Shown piece after piece: positions 24,392 to 33,792 of a stretch of 64,000 bases of DNA. Each line of letters starts with the position of its first letter. The first letter of the stretch is position 1. Source of the DNA: Algoriphagus zhangzhouensis (lineage in GTDB: Bacteria; Bacteroidota; Bacteroidia; Cytophagales; Cyclobacteriaceae); the NCBI RefSeq assembly GCF_900148515.1, contig NZ_FRXN01000004.1:310001-374000 (forward strand), read 5' to 3'. Below the pieces are notes generated by a model, which saw only the letters and a list, made by a program, of their open reading frames with translations, searched no databases and had not been told where the DNA came from. The position numbers and the translations under genes were made by a program.

Positions 24392-27034
24392 ATGAATTTC
24401 AGATTATTATATATTTCTTTTATACTCATTTTTTGGGTCGGATCTTTTAAATCATTCTCTCAAGGTATTCGTGGAAAAATCACCGATTCAGAAGGTGAGC
24501 CTTTGGCCTTTGCCTCTGTTTATATCCGGAATATGGGGGATGGAGCACCATCCAATGAAGAAGGTTTGTATGAAATCAAACTGAAAAAAGGGATTTACGA
24601 TGTAATGTTTCAATACCTGGGTTATAAATCAGTTATAGAAACCATCATTGTGCAAGAGGATTGGGTTGAATTTAATATCCAGTTGGAGCCACAAGTGTAT
24701 ACCTTAAGCCAGGTAGAAGTGAAGGCTGGTGCAGAAGATCCTGCTTTGACGATTATGAGAAAGGCCATCGCCAAGGCAAAGTATCATCGACTTCAATTGC
24801 AGCAATATTCAATGACTGTTTACCTGAAAGGAACGGGGCAGTTGACTGATGCTCCATTTTTCATGAAAAAGACTTTGGAAAAAGATGGATTGAACCTCAA
24901 TGAGGCCTACACCTCGGAATCTGTTTCCAGAATTACTTTTACCCAACCAGATAAGGTGGAGGAAAAGGTGATTTCGATTCGAACGAATGGGGATAATCAA
25001 GCTACATCACCTGCTCCATATATTCAGACTAGTTTTTATCAAGAGAAAATCAACGATATCATCACGCCACTTTCGAGGGCGGCATTTACCTATTATAGGT
25101 TCAAGTATGAGGGGAGCTTTTTTGATCAGGATGTCCTAGTCAATAAGATTAAAGTGACTCCTAGATCTAGAGGAGAGCGGGTTTTTGAAGGCTACATTTA
25201 TATCATAGAAGATCTTTGGGCGATTCATAGTTTGAATTTGCAAACCTCACTTTTTGGTTTTCAGATCCAGGCGACTCAGCAATATGCACCAGTGGCAGAA
25301 AATGTATGGATGCCTTTTACCCATACATACAATTTTGGAGGGAAATTCTTTGGGTTCGAAGGTGAGTTTAAATACCTGGCCTCAACCAACGATTATGACA
25401 TTACTTTAAATCCTGATTTGGTCCAGCCCCCAACTTTGATAGATGAGACGATTGAGGAAGTTCCTGTAGAAGTTGTTGAAGAGGCGAAGTCTGATCTTTC
25501 AGCCTTTGAAAAATTAGCCTCGGAAGAGCCGAAAACACGCAAGGAATATCGAAAACTCATGAATGAGTATGAAAAGGAAATGCTCAAAGAGAAAGATGAA
25601 CCAGATGTAGTGACTGAGCGATACTACAGCGTGGACTCAATGGCCAAAAAGCGAGATTTGAGCTATTGGGATAGTATTCGGCCGGTTCCACTGACGATCA
25701 AAGAAGTAGAAGGTTACCGTAGAGACGATAGTGTGGCAACTGTTGAAGCGGCAAAATTGAGTGATGTTGATTCTGTTGCCAAAAAAGCCAGAAGAAAATA
25801 CAAACCTCTTGATTTCCTAAATGGAGCAACATACAGTTTTGGAAAAGGAGTGTCCCTTGGATTTAGACAAAATTGGACTAAGATTTCTTTTAATACTGTT
25901 GAGGGAGCCAAAGTGGGAATGGGACTGTTTTATAGAAAGTACTCAGAAACGAAATTAGCTGACAGTGTAAGTCGACATAGGAAAAGTTTCAATATTGAGC
26001 CTGACTTGAGATATGGATTTTCCAGTAAGCGGTTTTATGGATCTGTGGATGTCAGATGGTCCAATACCTTGCCGACCTCAGGGACTACTTGGGGGCTTCA
26101 GGGGGGAAGATACATTTATCAATTCAATGGAGGAGAGCCCATCAATGAGCAAGTGAATGCCTTGTATTCTTTATTGTTTCGCCAAAACTATATGAAGCTT
26201 TTTGAGCAGGATTTTGCTAGGATCTATTGGGCGCATCGAGTCAATTATGGCTTTACTTACCGAGCTCACCTGACATTTGCAGATAGAAGGCAACTATTTA
26301 ACACGAATAACTATAGTTTTTACAATAAATCGGAACGGGAGTATACAGCGAATCAGCCAGAGAATGTAGAAACCAATGACATGGATTTTCAAAACCATCA
26401 AATTGCCAGACTTTATCTTGGTTTTGATTGGAGACCGGGAGTAAAATATGGAATCAGGAACGGAAGGAAATACCCGATTACTGATAGATCGCCTTTAATT
26501 AAGTTTGGTTATACCAAAGCAATTCCAACATTTAGAAATCAAGCAAATGCTTCAGATTTTGATCATGTTGAATTGGGAATTGAGCATGATTTTACATTTG
26601 GAGTTAGTGGGAAGTTTGACTTCAATGTGACAGCGGGATCCTTCTTAAATAACAGTCAGGTATATTTTCCTGATTACCAGCATTTTGGAGGGAATAGAAC
26701 TATTTTCTCTAATTTCGGGCCTGCCTCCAATTTTCGATTCATGGACTATTACAAGTATAGCACGAATTCATCCTATGTGTCTGGTATTTTCCATTACCAA
26801 TTCAGAAAATTCCTTCTGACTCAATTGCCTATGCTTCGTTTTTCTGGAGTAAGGGAAAATATTTTCCTGAATTATCTGAAAACTGAAAATTCACCTCACT
26901 ATGTAGAAGTAGGATATTCTTTGGATAACTTATTTAGAATCTTTAGGGTAGAATTTGGAGCCGGTTTCGAAAATGGCAACTATCTAAGAGGAGGCGCCAG
27001 ATTTGGTGTGGCAACTTTTATCCAAGTGAATTGA
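24392..27034 (+). CDS. DUF5686 outer-membrane protein with CarboxypepD_reg-like domain
   Basis: This 880-aa protein has an N-terminal signal peptide (ending FKSFSQ), followed by a carboxypeptidase-regulatory-like beta-sandwich at about residues 25-110 (IRGKITDSEGEPLAFASVYI). The rest resembles the DUF5686 family, with a long C-terminal stretch of alternating aromatic and polar residues typical of beta-barrel strands. Homologues are widespread in Bacteroidota with no settled function. An acidic, lysine-rich linker is seen near residues 350-420. It is divergent from the SusC gene and 78 nt upstream of the cellulase gene. Confidence 0.82.
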   Translation: MNFRLLYISFILIFWVGSFKSFSQGIRGKITDSEGEPLAFASVYIRNMGDGAPSNEEGLYEIKLKKGIYDVMFQYLGYKSVIETIIVQEDWVEFNIQLEPQVYTLSQVEVKAGAEDPALTIMRKAIAKAKYHRLQLQQYSMTVYLKGTGQLTDAPFFMKKTLEKDGLNLNEAYTSESVSRITFTQPDKVEEKVISIRTNGDNQATSPAPYIQTSFYQEKINDIITPLSRAAFTYYRFKYEGSFFDQDVLVNKIKVTPRSRGERVFEGYIYIIEDLWAIHSLNLQTSLFGFQIQATQQYAPVAENVWMPFTHTYNFGGKFFGFEGEFKYLASTNDYDITLNPDLVQPPTLIDETIEEVPVEVVEEAKSDLSAFEKLASEEPKTRKEYRKLMNEYEKEMLKEKDEPDVVTERYYSVDSMAKKRDLSYWDSIRPVPLTIKEVEGYRRDDSVATVEAAKLSDVDSVAKKARRKYKPLDFLNGATYSFGKGVSLGFRQNWTKISFNTVEGAKVGMGLFYRKYSETKLADSVSRHRKSFNIEPDLRYGFSSKRFYGSVDVRWSNTLPTSGTTWGLQGGRYIYQFNGGEPINEQVNALYSLLFRQNYMKLFEQDFARIYWAHRVNYGFTYRAHLTFADRRQLFNTNNYSFYNKSEREYTANQPENVETNDMDFQNHQIARLYLGFDWRPGVKYGIRNGRKYPITDRSPLIKFGYTKAIPTFRNQANASDFDHVELGIEHDFTFGVSGKFDFNVTAGSFLNNSQVYFPDYQHFGGNRTIFSNFGPASNFRFMDYYKYSTNSSYVSGIFHYQFRKFLLTQLPMLRFSGVRENIFLNYLKTENSPHYVEVGYSLDNLFRIFRVEFGAGFENGNYLRGGARFGVATFIQVN

Positions 27035-27112
27035 TCAAAAGACAACATTTGTAGACATAATTGTTATCATTTCCTACCCATAGGAAAGAATTGGCTAGGG
27101 TAATTTTGGGAT

Positions 27113-28531
27113 ATGAACTTCCCAAAATACCTTCAATTATACCTATTGGTGGGCTTACTGTTTCTCTTTTCATGTGCTTCCGAAAATGAGCCTATATCTC
27201 CAACTCTTTCTATTTCTCCAGAAGAAAGTCTAGTAGATGAAAAAGGGGAAGTTTTTTTTATATCGTTAACCAGCAATACCTCTTGGCAGGCAAATTCCAA
27301 TTCAAATTGGATTTCTATCAATCCATCCACTGGGTTTGGAAATGCTGAAATTGAAATAAGCATAGCGCCCAACGTTAATTCAGATTCAAGAGAAGGGCTC
27401 GTTCGATTCTCGGTAGATGGACTAGTCAAAAACCTCAGAATTAATCAGAAGGAGGCAGTGGCAGTGGTTCCGGATTACTATATACCTGCAGAACCCACTG
27501 GGATGAGGGACATTTCAAGTATTGAGTTAGTTAAAGAAATGGGGACTGGATGGAATGTTGGAAACACACTGGAAGCTATAGGTGGAGAAACCGCTTGGGG
27601 AAATCCCGAAATAACAAAGAACCTGATAGATAAAGTAAAGGATGCAGGTTTTAATGCAGTTAGGATTCCTGTTGCTTGGTCAAAGTTTGTAGATGAGGAA
27701 ACCTATGAAATTGATCCTGTTTGGATGCAAAGGGTCAATGAAGTAGTGGGTTACGTGATAGACAACCAAATGTATGCAATTATCAATATGCATTGGGATG
27801 GAGGTTGGATGGTGCCTACCTACGATCATCAAGCGGAAGTTGAAGATAGGATGAAAAAAATGTGGCTTCAGATTGCTCTCAATTTCAGAGATTACGATGA
27901 TCACTTGCTATTTGCTGGAACAAATGAAGTAATGGTAGAAGGGGATTATGGGCCACCGACAACTGAATATGCAGCGGTTCAGAATTCATTTAATCAAGTT
28001 TTTGTGGATATAGTAAGGTCTACAGGGGGTAGGAATACATTTAGGAACCTTGTCGTTCAGACTTTTAATACCAATATTGATTATGGCGTCAATACCTTCA
28101 TCTTGCCTGAAGATTCTTCGACAGACCGATTAGTGGTAGAAGTGCATTATTATGACCCCTATCAGTTTACTTTAGAAAATTCGGAGGAAGTAACACAATG
28201 GGGGAAAAATGCCACTGACCCTAATTTGACAGCAGGATGGGGGGATGAAGGTTTTGCTGATGCTCAATTCCAAAAAATGAAAATCAATTTTATTGACAAA
28301 GGAATTCCCGTGATTGTTGGAGAGTATGGAGCTGTCTCAAAAAAAGCCTCTGGTCATCATTCTTATCGGAAATATTACCTGGAATATGTTTCCAATAGTA
28401 TGAGATCGAAGGGCTTAATTCCCTTTTATTGGGATATGGGCTTTGATGGGGATTATGGATTTGCTCTTTTTGATAGGAATACTGGAAATCAGCTTTACCC
28501 AGATCTGATCAAAGTGATTGTTGGAGATTAA
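27113..28531 (+). CDS. BACON-domain GH5 endoglucanase-like lipoprotein
   Basis: The 472-aa protein has an SpII signal (LLFLFSC, C21). A BACON domain at about residues 30-115 follows (TSNTSWQANSNSNWISINP), and then a glycoside hydrolase family 5 barrel from about 135. GH5 motifs include GWNVGNTLEA, VRIPVAW, NMHWDGGW, the acid/base E272 (GTNEV), HYYDPYQFT and the nucleophile E404 (GEYGA). It resembles subfamily 4, which contains endoglucanases and xyloglucanases, and probably acts at the cell surface on beta-glucans. It lies outside the SusCD operon and on the opposite strand, so cooperation with it is speculative. Confidence 0.9.
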   Translation: MNFPKYLQLYLLVGLLFLFSCASENEPISPTLSISPEESLVDEKGEVFFISLTSNTSWQANSNSNWISINPSTGFGNAEIEISIAPNVNSDSREGLVRFSVDGLVKNLRINQKEAVAVVPDYYIPAEPTGMRDISSIELVKEMGTGWNVGNTLEAIGGETAWGNPEITKNLIDKVKDAGFNAVRIPVAWSKFVDEETYEIDPVWMQRVNEVVGYVIDNQMYAIINMHWDGGWMVPTYDHQAEVEDRMKKMWLQIALNFRDYDDHLLFAGTNEVMVEGDYGPPTTEYAAVQNSFNQVFVDIVRSTGGRNTFRNLVVQTFNTNIDYGVNTFILPEDSSTDRLVVEVHYYDPYQFTLENSEEVTQWGKNATDPNLTAGWGDEGFADAQFQKMKINFIDKGIPVIVGEYGAVSKKASGHHSYRKYYLEYVSNSMRSKGLIPFYWDMGFDGDYGFALFDRNTGNQLYPDLIKVIVGD

Positions 28532-28545
28532 TTAAAAGGTAGGCG

Positions 28546-28576
28546 AAAAAAAAGCTAGCCTTTCGTGGAGGCTAGC
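28546..28576 (-). terminator. Terminator after frr
   Basis: On the minus strand an 8-bp stem GCTAGCCT/AGGCTAGC with a 7-nt loop is followed by eight T residues, ending the pyrH-frr unit. It lies just past the convergent cellulase stop but has no T tract in that direction. Confidence 0.9.
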
Positions 28577-28600
28577 ATGGATTGATTTATAGGAATGAAA

Positions 28601-29161
28601 TCAAACTTTCATGATTTCAGCTTCTTTTTTCTCAAGAAGTCCGTCAATTTTGACGATGTATTGGTCCGTATATTTTTGAACTTTTTCCTCTGCTCTTTTT
28701 ACATCATCTTCTGATGCGCCTTCTTTTTGAAGTTTTTTCAAAGAATCATTGGTGTCCTTACGTACGTTTCTAACAGATATTTTTCCGTTTTCACATTCGT
28801 TTTTAGCCTGTTTTACCAAAGAAACACGTCTTTCTTCAGTCAAGGTGGGAATCGTCAAAATGATGATTTCTCCATTGTTTTGAGGAGCAAGACCTAGGTC
28901 AGAATTGATGATTGCCTTTTCGATTTCTCCGATCAAGGTTCTTTCGAAAGGCTTGATTGCCAAAGTTCTTGCGTCAGGAGTGGTTACGGATGAAACTTGG
29001 TTGATTGGGGTAGGAGCTCCATAATAAGGAACCATGATTCCGTCTACCAAATTTGGCATCGCCTTACCAGCCCTGATTTTCAAAAGTTCTGCAGAGGTGT
29101 GATCCACTGCTTTTTGCATCAGCTCCTGAGCTTCTTCTAAGTATAATTCGATCTCTTCCAT
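28601..29161 (-). CDS. frr: Ribosome recycling factor
   Basis: The 186-aa factor splits post-termination ribosomes together with EF-G. Family sequence is clear throughout, for example LLKIRAGKAMPNLVDGIMVPYYG, the segment VTTPDARTLAIKPFE, and LTEERRVSLVKQAK. It is 7 nt downstream of pyrH, the usual bacterial order, and ends before a strong terminator. Confidence 0.97.
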   Translation of the reverse strand: MEEIELYLEEAQELMQKAVDHTSAELLKIRAGKAMPNLVDGIMVPYYGAPTPINQVSSVTTPDARTLAIKPFERTLIGEIEKAIINSDLGLAPQNNGEIIILTIPTLTEERRVSLVKQAKNECENGKISVRNVRKDTNDSLKKLQKEGASEDDVKRAEEKVQKYTDQYIVKIDGLLEKKEAEIMKV

Positions 29162-29168
29162 TTTTCTT

Positions 29169-29879
29169 TTATAATGTTGTGATCAATGTACCGACTTCTT
29201 CTCCTTGAACTAATTTGCTCAAGTTGCCGGCTTTATTCATATCAAATACAATAATCGGTAGATTGTTTTCTTGGCAAAGCGTAAATGCCGTCATGTCCAT
29301 CACATTTAGGTTTTTCTCATATACCTCAGAGAAGGAGATGGTTTGGTATTTCGTAGCGGTTTTGTCTTTTTCAGGATCCGCAGTGTATACACCATCAACT
29401 CGAGTTCCTTTCAATACCACGTCAGCTTCTACTTCAATAGCTCTCAAACTAGCTGTAGAATCTGTTGTGAAGTATGGGTTGCCAATACCTGCTCCGAAAA
29501 TTACGATTCTTCCTTTTTCCAAATGTCTGATAGCTCTTCTTCTAATGAAAGGCTCGCAAACGCTTTCAATTTTGATCCCAGACATCAATCTGGTAAACAT
29601 GCCAGTTGATTCTAAAGCACTTTGAAGAGCCATGGCATTGATCAAGGTGGCGAGCATTCCCATGTAGTCACCTTGTACTCGATCAATTCCTGATTTTTCT
29701 GCCTGAACTCCTCTAAAAATATTTCCCCCTCCGATGACGATGGCTATTTCTACGCCCATCTCTTTCACTTTCTTGATCTCTTGGGCATATTGCTGGAGTC
29801 TATTTGGATCGATTCCGTAGCTTTTTTCACCCATCAAGGCCTCTCCACTCAGTTTGAGGAGAATTCGTTTGTATTTCAT
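29169..29879 (-). CDS. pyrH: Uridylate kinase
   Basis: The 236-aa hexameric kinase phosphorylates UMP to UDP in pyrimidine nucleotide synthesis. Motifs visible are [11 protein letters not shown] at the N-terminus, [11 protein letters not shown], the allosteric/UMP region [16 protein letters not shown], and FFTTDSTA-type [12 protein letters not shown] chose ATG 29879, where the family N-terminus [14 protein letters not shown] begins; a longer frame from 29936 adds residues without homology. A TATATTTG on the minus strand at 29941-29934 could be its -7 box, but no -33 element is aligned. Confidence 0.96.
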   Translation of the reverse strand: MKYKRILLKLSGEALMGEKSYGIDPNRLQQYAQEIKKVKEMGVEIAIVIGGGNIFRGVQAEKSGIDRVQGDYMGMLATLINAMALQSALESTGMFTRLMSGIKIESVCEPFIRRRAIRHLEKGRIVIFGAGIGNPYFTTDSTASLRAIEVEADVVLKGTRVDGVYTADPEKDKTATKYQTISFSEVYEKNLNVMDMTAFTLCQENNLPIIVFDMNKAGNLSKLVQGEEVGTLITTL

Positions 29880-30014
29880 TTCTCTAAAGTTTTTTAAAGG
29901 AGGCCGATTCTTTTTCGGACCAAAATAACCGGACAAATATAATTTCTTCCTTTCAGAATGCTAGTCTATTTTGTTTTGAATCTTGAATTTGTTCTGAAAA
30001 CGTTCATTTCGCCT

Positions 30015-30509
30015 TTAGAAGGATATAAGGACCTGATTTTTTTCAACACTTTGATTAAGAGAGACCTTAATGTCTTTTACCACTCCGTCTCCAGGAGATT
30101 TGATGGAATTTTCCATTTTCATGGCTTCTAAGATTAAAACCACATCTCCTTTTTTTACTTCATCTCCAGACTTCACTTTTAAGTCCAAAATCAGTCCAGG
30201 CATAGGAGCTTTGATATCTTGGATTCCGGAACTATCCAAATTGTCCATGCCTAATTCCTCCAAAAGCAAATCGAATCGGTCTTTAAGCTGTAGCTCAACA
30301 ACCTTATGATTGAGTTTGATTTGTAAAGTCTTTGTCTCAGAATCCAAGGATATGAGTTCTGCCTCCATGGATTGATTGTTTTTGATAAAATGTATCCTCC
30401 GATCAGAAACCCATTTCATATCCCAATCAAATTCCTGATCGTTAACTTTGAGCTGTTTATCGGTTTTTTCAACCGAATAAGCCTTTTCATTGATGATTAC
30501 TGAAAACAT
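30015..30509 (-). CDS. Biotin carboxyl carrier protein (acyl-CoA carboxylase type)
   Basis: The 164-aa protein ends in a biotinyl-lipoyl domain with the biotin attachment motif EAMKMEN and the preceding APMPGLILDLKVKSGDEV. This is the type found as the biotinyl subunit of acetyl/propionyl-CoA or oxaloacetate carboxylases. The N-terminal 80 residues are a poorly conserved beta domain. Start ATG 30509 is chosen because upstream codons look non-coding. No carboxylase genes are adjacent, so the partner enzyme is encoded elsewhere. It is divergent from the aminopeptidase gene by 74 bp. Confidence 0.88.
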   Translation of the reverse strand: MFSVIINEKAYSVEKTDKQLKVNDQEFDWDMKWVSDRRIHFIKNNQSMEAELISLDSETKTLQIKLNHKVVELQLKDRFDLLLEELGMDNLDSSGIQDIKAPMPGLILDLKVKSGDEVKKGDVVLILEAMKMENSIKSPGDGVVKDIKVSLNQSVEKNQVLISF

Positions 30510-30583
30510 TCCTACTAATTTAAGCCATTGATTCTTCAGAGGAAGGGCCAGGGTTCTGGGTTTCCTCTCCAAATATCAAATAA

Positions 30584-33211
30584 ATGATAACGAAGCCAAA
30601 GAATATTTCGCAAAACACCCTTCTATTTTTTGTGATTTCAGGACTTTCGATTTTAAGTTCTTGTAAATCCTCAGAAACAATTTCTAACTCGGAGAGTACG
30701 ATTGAACCGGAAGTCGCTGAAGTCTTGGAAGTGAATCAAGATTCATTGGATCAGATTTCACTGATGAGAGAAAAAGAGCAAGAACTCATTACTTATCGGG
30801 CAAGTGCTACAAGGATATTTGATATTGTTCATACCGAATTGGATTTGAGCTTCGATTATGAGAGAAGTGCTGTCTTGGGTGAAGCAAAATTGACTATAAC
30901 TCCCTACGCCAAGTCTCAAAAAGTCCTCACGCTAGACGCTAAAGATTTTGAATTGGGTAAAATCTATGGAGAAATAGATGGAGAAGAGCAGTCATTTGGC
31001 TATCGCTACGATGAAAAGCAGGTTGAGATCTATTTACCAAAAGAGATTGAGAAAGGAGATACGATCCAAATTTGGATGAAATACACTGCTTTTACGGATA
31101 AAAACTCCGGAGGTGGAGGCTCTGCAATCACAGATACGAAGGGTTTATATTTCATTGATCCATTGGATACGATTGCTAATAAGCCAAGAATGATATGGAC
31201 CCAAGGGGAGACTGAGTTCAGTTCCAAGTGGTTTCCCATAATCGATAAGCCAAATGAAAAGTTTACCCAAACTATTCATTTGACTGTTGGGGATAGTCTG
31301 GTGACGGTTAGTAATGGCATTTTGACCAAATCAGAAGAGTTGGGAAATGGCTTAAGAAAGGACACCTGGGAGATGAAATTGCCACATTCTCCATATTTAG
31401 CAGCTGTTGCAATTGGAGATTTTGGAAAAGTCGTAGATGTTCATGGGGATATTCCATTGGGATATTATGTGGAGAAAGGGTATGAGAAAGGAGCTGCCAA
31501 GGTTTTTGCTAATACTCCAGAAATGATGGAATATTTTGAAAAACTGACAGGAGTCAATTTCCCGTGGCCAAAATACGATCAGATTGTTGTTCCTGATTTT
31601 GTATCTGGAGCGATGGAGAATACCACTGCTTCTATTTTTATGGAGGAGCTCAAATTGACTGAAAGAGAAGCGATTGATTCTGAATGGGATTATATCATAG
31701 CCCATGAATTGTTTCACCAATGGTTTGGGGATTATGTGACTGCTGAATCTTGGTCCAATTTGACTCTGAACGAGGCTTTTGCCAATTACAGTGAGTATCT
31801 CTGGAACGAGTACAAATACGGCTTGGATCAGGCAAAGTTGAAATTGATAGCCGAGCGGGAAACCTATTTTCAGGAAGCGTTGGGTAAGCAAGAGAACCTG
31901 ATCCGCTTCCATTATCCGGATGCCGAGGAGCTTTTTGATGCGCATAGCTATTCCAAGGGTGGCTTGATTTTGCATATGCTTCGCAAATATTTGGGAGATG
32001 ATTTGTTTTTCGCTGGGCTCAACTATTATCTCAACCAGCATGCTTTTTCATCTGTGGAGGTACATGATCTTAGGTTGGCATTTGAAAAAGTTTCCGGTGA
32101 AGACTTGAATTGGTTTTTCAATCAATGGTTTTTAGCCAAAGGACATCCGCAGATCAAGTTTGAAGTAGATTACTCAGTACCTGACAATCTTTTGATCAGT
32201 GCTTGGCAAGAGCAAGATTTAAAAAATACCCCTCTTTACAAATTGCCTTTTGAAGTTAGCTGGTATGTAGATGGGGAAAGAAAAACTAAAAGTTTTATGC
32301 TAGAGCAGGGTTTTCAGCAATTTGCCTTACAAAATGAAGATCCTGTCGATCAAATCTATATAGATGAGGGTACCGATGTCCTGATGGTAAAGTCAATGGA
32401 TTTGGATTCAGACTATTTGAAAAGGCAATTTGAAGAATCTCAATTGGGAGCGGCAAGGTATGAGGCATTGGATAGTCTTCGTAATAGAGATGCGTTAGAG
32501 GTGCTTTTAGAATTAATACCACAGGCACTAGATGATGAGTTTTGGTCTATCAAGGAATTGGCACTTCAATCAATTCAAAGCAACCCGGAATGGATGGCAT
32601 CGAATCCAGCATTAGAAGAGAAGGTATTTCAATTAGCAGAATCTGGTGAGAAAAATTCAGTTCGAGCTGGAGCCATTGATGCACTGGGAACTTTAGAAGA
32701 CCCTACCAAATACCAAGAAGCTTTTTTGAAATATGTTAACGATTCATCCTATCTGATAGTAAGTTCAGCTCTTATGGTATTGGTTTCTTCAGACTCAGAG
32801 GATATTTCGCTTGACTTCATTGAAAAGTTTTCAGAGGAGAATAATTTCAGAGTAGTGATACCTATAGCAGAATACTATTTGAATAAAGACATTCCAGGAA
32901 AAGGAGAGTGGTTTCAGACAAAGGCAGAATCCTTAAGTGGAGAAGGTTTGTATTATTTTTTAGGTTATTACGCAGAATATTTTGTGATGCATCCCGAGGA
33001 GGATTCCCAAAAAGCCATGAAGTATTTGTTGAATTTGATGGAAAACAGCAGCCAAATGTATGTTCGCCTTGGTGCTTTTCAGGGTTTGTTGGGATTCGGA
33101 GATGACGATGACGTAGTGGCTAAAATTCGTGAAATAGCATCGAAAGAAAGGGATGAGAACATCAAAAGGTACTTTGACTATTTCCTAGAAGCCTTCGATG
33201 TGAAAAATTAA
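30584..33211 (+). CDS. M1-family aminopeptidase lipoprotein
   Basis: The 875-aa metallopeptidase starts with an SpII signal (SILSSC, C27). The exopeptidase motif GAMEN is present (SGAMENTT), and the zinc site is H374-E-L-F-H378 with the third ligand E397 in LNEAF, an exact HExxH-x18-E. A catalytic tyrosine probably lies in AHSYSKGG. After the thermolysin-like domain, the last 250 residues resemble HEAT-type helical repeats (ALQSIQ, AGAIDALGTLED, LGAFQGLLGFGDDDD). It probably trims peptides in the periplasm or at the outer membrane. The gene appears monocistronic. Confidence 0.92.
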   Translation: MITKPKNISQNTLLFFVISGLSILSSCKSSETISNSESTIEPEVAEVLEVNQDSLDQISLMREKEQELITYRASATRIFDIVHTELDLSFDYERSAVLGEAKLTITPYAKSQKVLTLDAKDFELGKIYGEIDGEEQSFGYRYDEKQVEIYLPKEIEKGDTIQIWMKYTAFTDKNSGGGGSAITDTKGLYFIDPLDTIANKPRMIWTQGETEFSSKWFPIIDKPNEKFTQTIHLTVGDSLVTVSNGILTKSEELGNGLRKDTWEMKLPHSPYLAAVAIGDFGKVVDVHGDIPLGYYVEKGYEKGAAKVFANTPEMMEYFEKLTGVNFPWPKYDQIVVPDFVSGAMENTTASIFMEELKLTEREAIDSEWDYIIAHELFHQWFGDYVTAESWSNLTLNEAFANYSEYLWNEYKYGLDQAKLKLIAERETYFQEALGKQENLIRFHYPDAEELFDAHSYSKGGLILHMLRKYLGDDLFFAGLNYYLNQHAFSSVEVHDLRLAFEKVSGEDLNWFFNQWFLAKGHPQIKFEVDYSVPDNLLISAWQEQDLKNTPLYKLPFEVSWYVDGERKTKSFMLEQGFQQFALQNEDPVDQIYIDEGTDVLMVKSMDLDSDYLKRQFEESQLGAARYEALDSLRNRDALEVLLELIPQALDDEFWSIKELALQSIQSNPEWMASNPALEEKVFQLAESGEKNSVRAGAIDALGTLEDPTKYQEAFLKYVNDSSYLIVSSALMVLVSSDSEDISLDFIEKFSEENNFRVVIPIAEYYLNKDIPGKGEWFQTKAESLSGEGLYYFLGYYAEYFVMHPEEDSQKAMKYLLNLMENSSQMYVRLGAFQGLLGFGDDDDVVAKIREIASKERDENIKRYFDYFLEAFDVKN

Positions 33212-33275
33212 TTAATTGATTTTGAATATTTTGGATCGAATCCTCAAAAAAACTTTAGAAAAAAGATTTGCAGGC

Positions 33276-33306
33276 TTTGATACTTTCCGAAAAGCATCTA
33301 ATTTTG
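33276..33306 (+). promoter_or_regulatory. Consensus promoter of the tRNA-tuf unit
   Basis: TTTG (33276-33279), 19 nt, then TAATTTTG (33299-33306) is an exact Bacteroidota promoter. Expected start is near 33312, about 48 nt before tRNA-Tyr. A second, weaker box TAGTTTTG at 33471-33478 lies between tRNA-Tyr and tRNA-Gly without a proper -33. Confidence 0.8.
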
Positions 33307-33359
33307 CCATCCGTTAAGACAGACAGAGAGGGAAACCAATCGAAATCTTAGCGCTAGTT

Positions 33360-33442
33360 GGGGGAATACCAAAGCGGCCAACTGGGACGGACTGTAAATC
33401 CGTTGACTTATGTCTTCACAGGTTCGAATCCTGTTTCCCCCA
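33360..33442 (+). tRNA. tRNA-Tyr (anticodon GTA)
   Basis: Acceptor arms GGGGGAA (33360-33366) and TTCCCCC (33435-33441) pair, with discriminator A. The anticodon loop contains CTGTAAA. At 83 nt it is a type II tRNA with a long variable arm, and it has GGTTCGAATCC in the T arm. CCA is not encoded. Confidence 0.96.
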
Positions 33443-33551
33443 CTCATTGCCTGAATGTAAAATTTTTTTCTAGTTTTGCAGGGCGAAAAGGATAATCTGG
33501 TTTAGCCGGATTAGGTACTTGAGGCTAGCTTCGGTACTTGGCATAATATAA

Positions 33552-33624
33552 GCGGGAGTAGCTCAGTTGGTAGAGCGGCAGCCTTCCAAGCTGCAGGTCG
33601 CGGGTTCGAGCCTCGTCTCCCGCT
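33552..33624 (+). tRNA. tRNA-Gly (anticodon TCC)
   Basis: Acceptor arms GCGGGAG (33552-33558) and CTCCCGC (33617-33623) pair, with discriminator T. The D arm has AGCTCAGTTGGTAGAGC and the anticodon loop CTTCCAA. It is 73 nt long, with CCA not encoded. Confidence 0.96.
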
Positions 33625-33659
33625 CTATGCTTTTCTCTAGGGGGAAGCATCGAGCAAAA

Positions 33660-33731
33660 GCCGACGTAGCTCAGGGGTAGAGTACTTCCTTGGTAAGGAA
33701 GGGGTCACGGGTTCAAATCCCGTCGTTGGCT
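33660..33731 (+). tRNA. tRNA-Thr (anticodon GGT)
   Basis: Acceptor arms GCCGACG (33660-33666) and CGTTGGC (33724-33730) pair with one G-T wobble; the discriminator is T. The anticodon loop is TTGGTAA and the T arm GGGTTCAAATCCC. It lies 62 nt upstream of tuf, as thrT does relative to tufB in enterobacteria. Confidence 0.96.
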
Positions 33732-33792
33732 CATATCGGCTTTAAAAATTTATCTAAACATATCTTTAAACTTAAACTGAGGATTTTCACGC

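Noticed and set aside
31397..32041. 214-codon minus-strand open frame inside the aminopeptidase gene
   Set aside because: It is antisense to a conserved M1 peptidase with intact zinc site and has no recognisable domain of its own.
33471..33478. Second promoter between tRNA-Tyr and tRNA-Gly
   Set aside because: TAGTTTTG matches the -7 box but no TTTG lies at the right distance; left as a note only.
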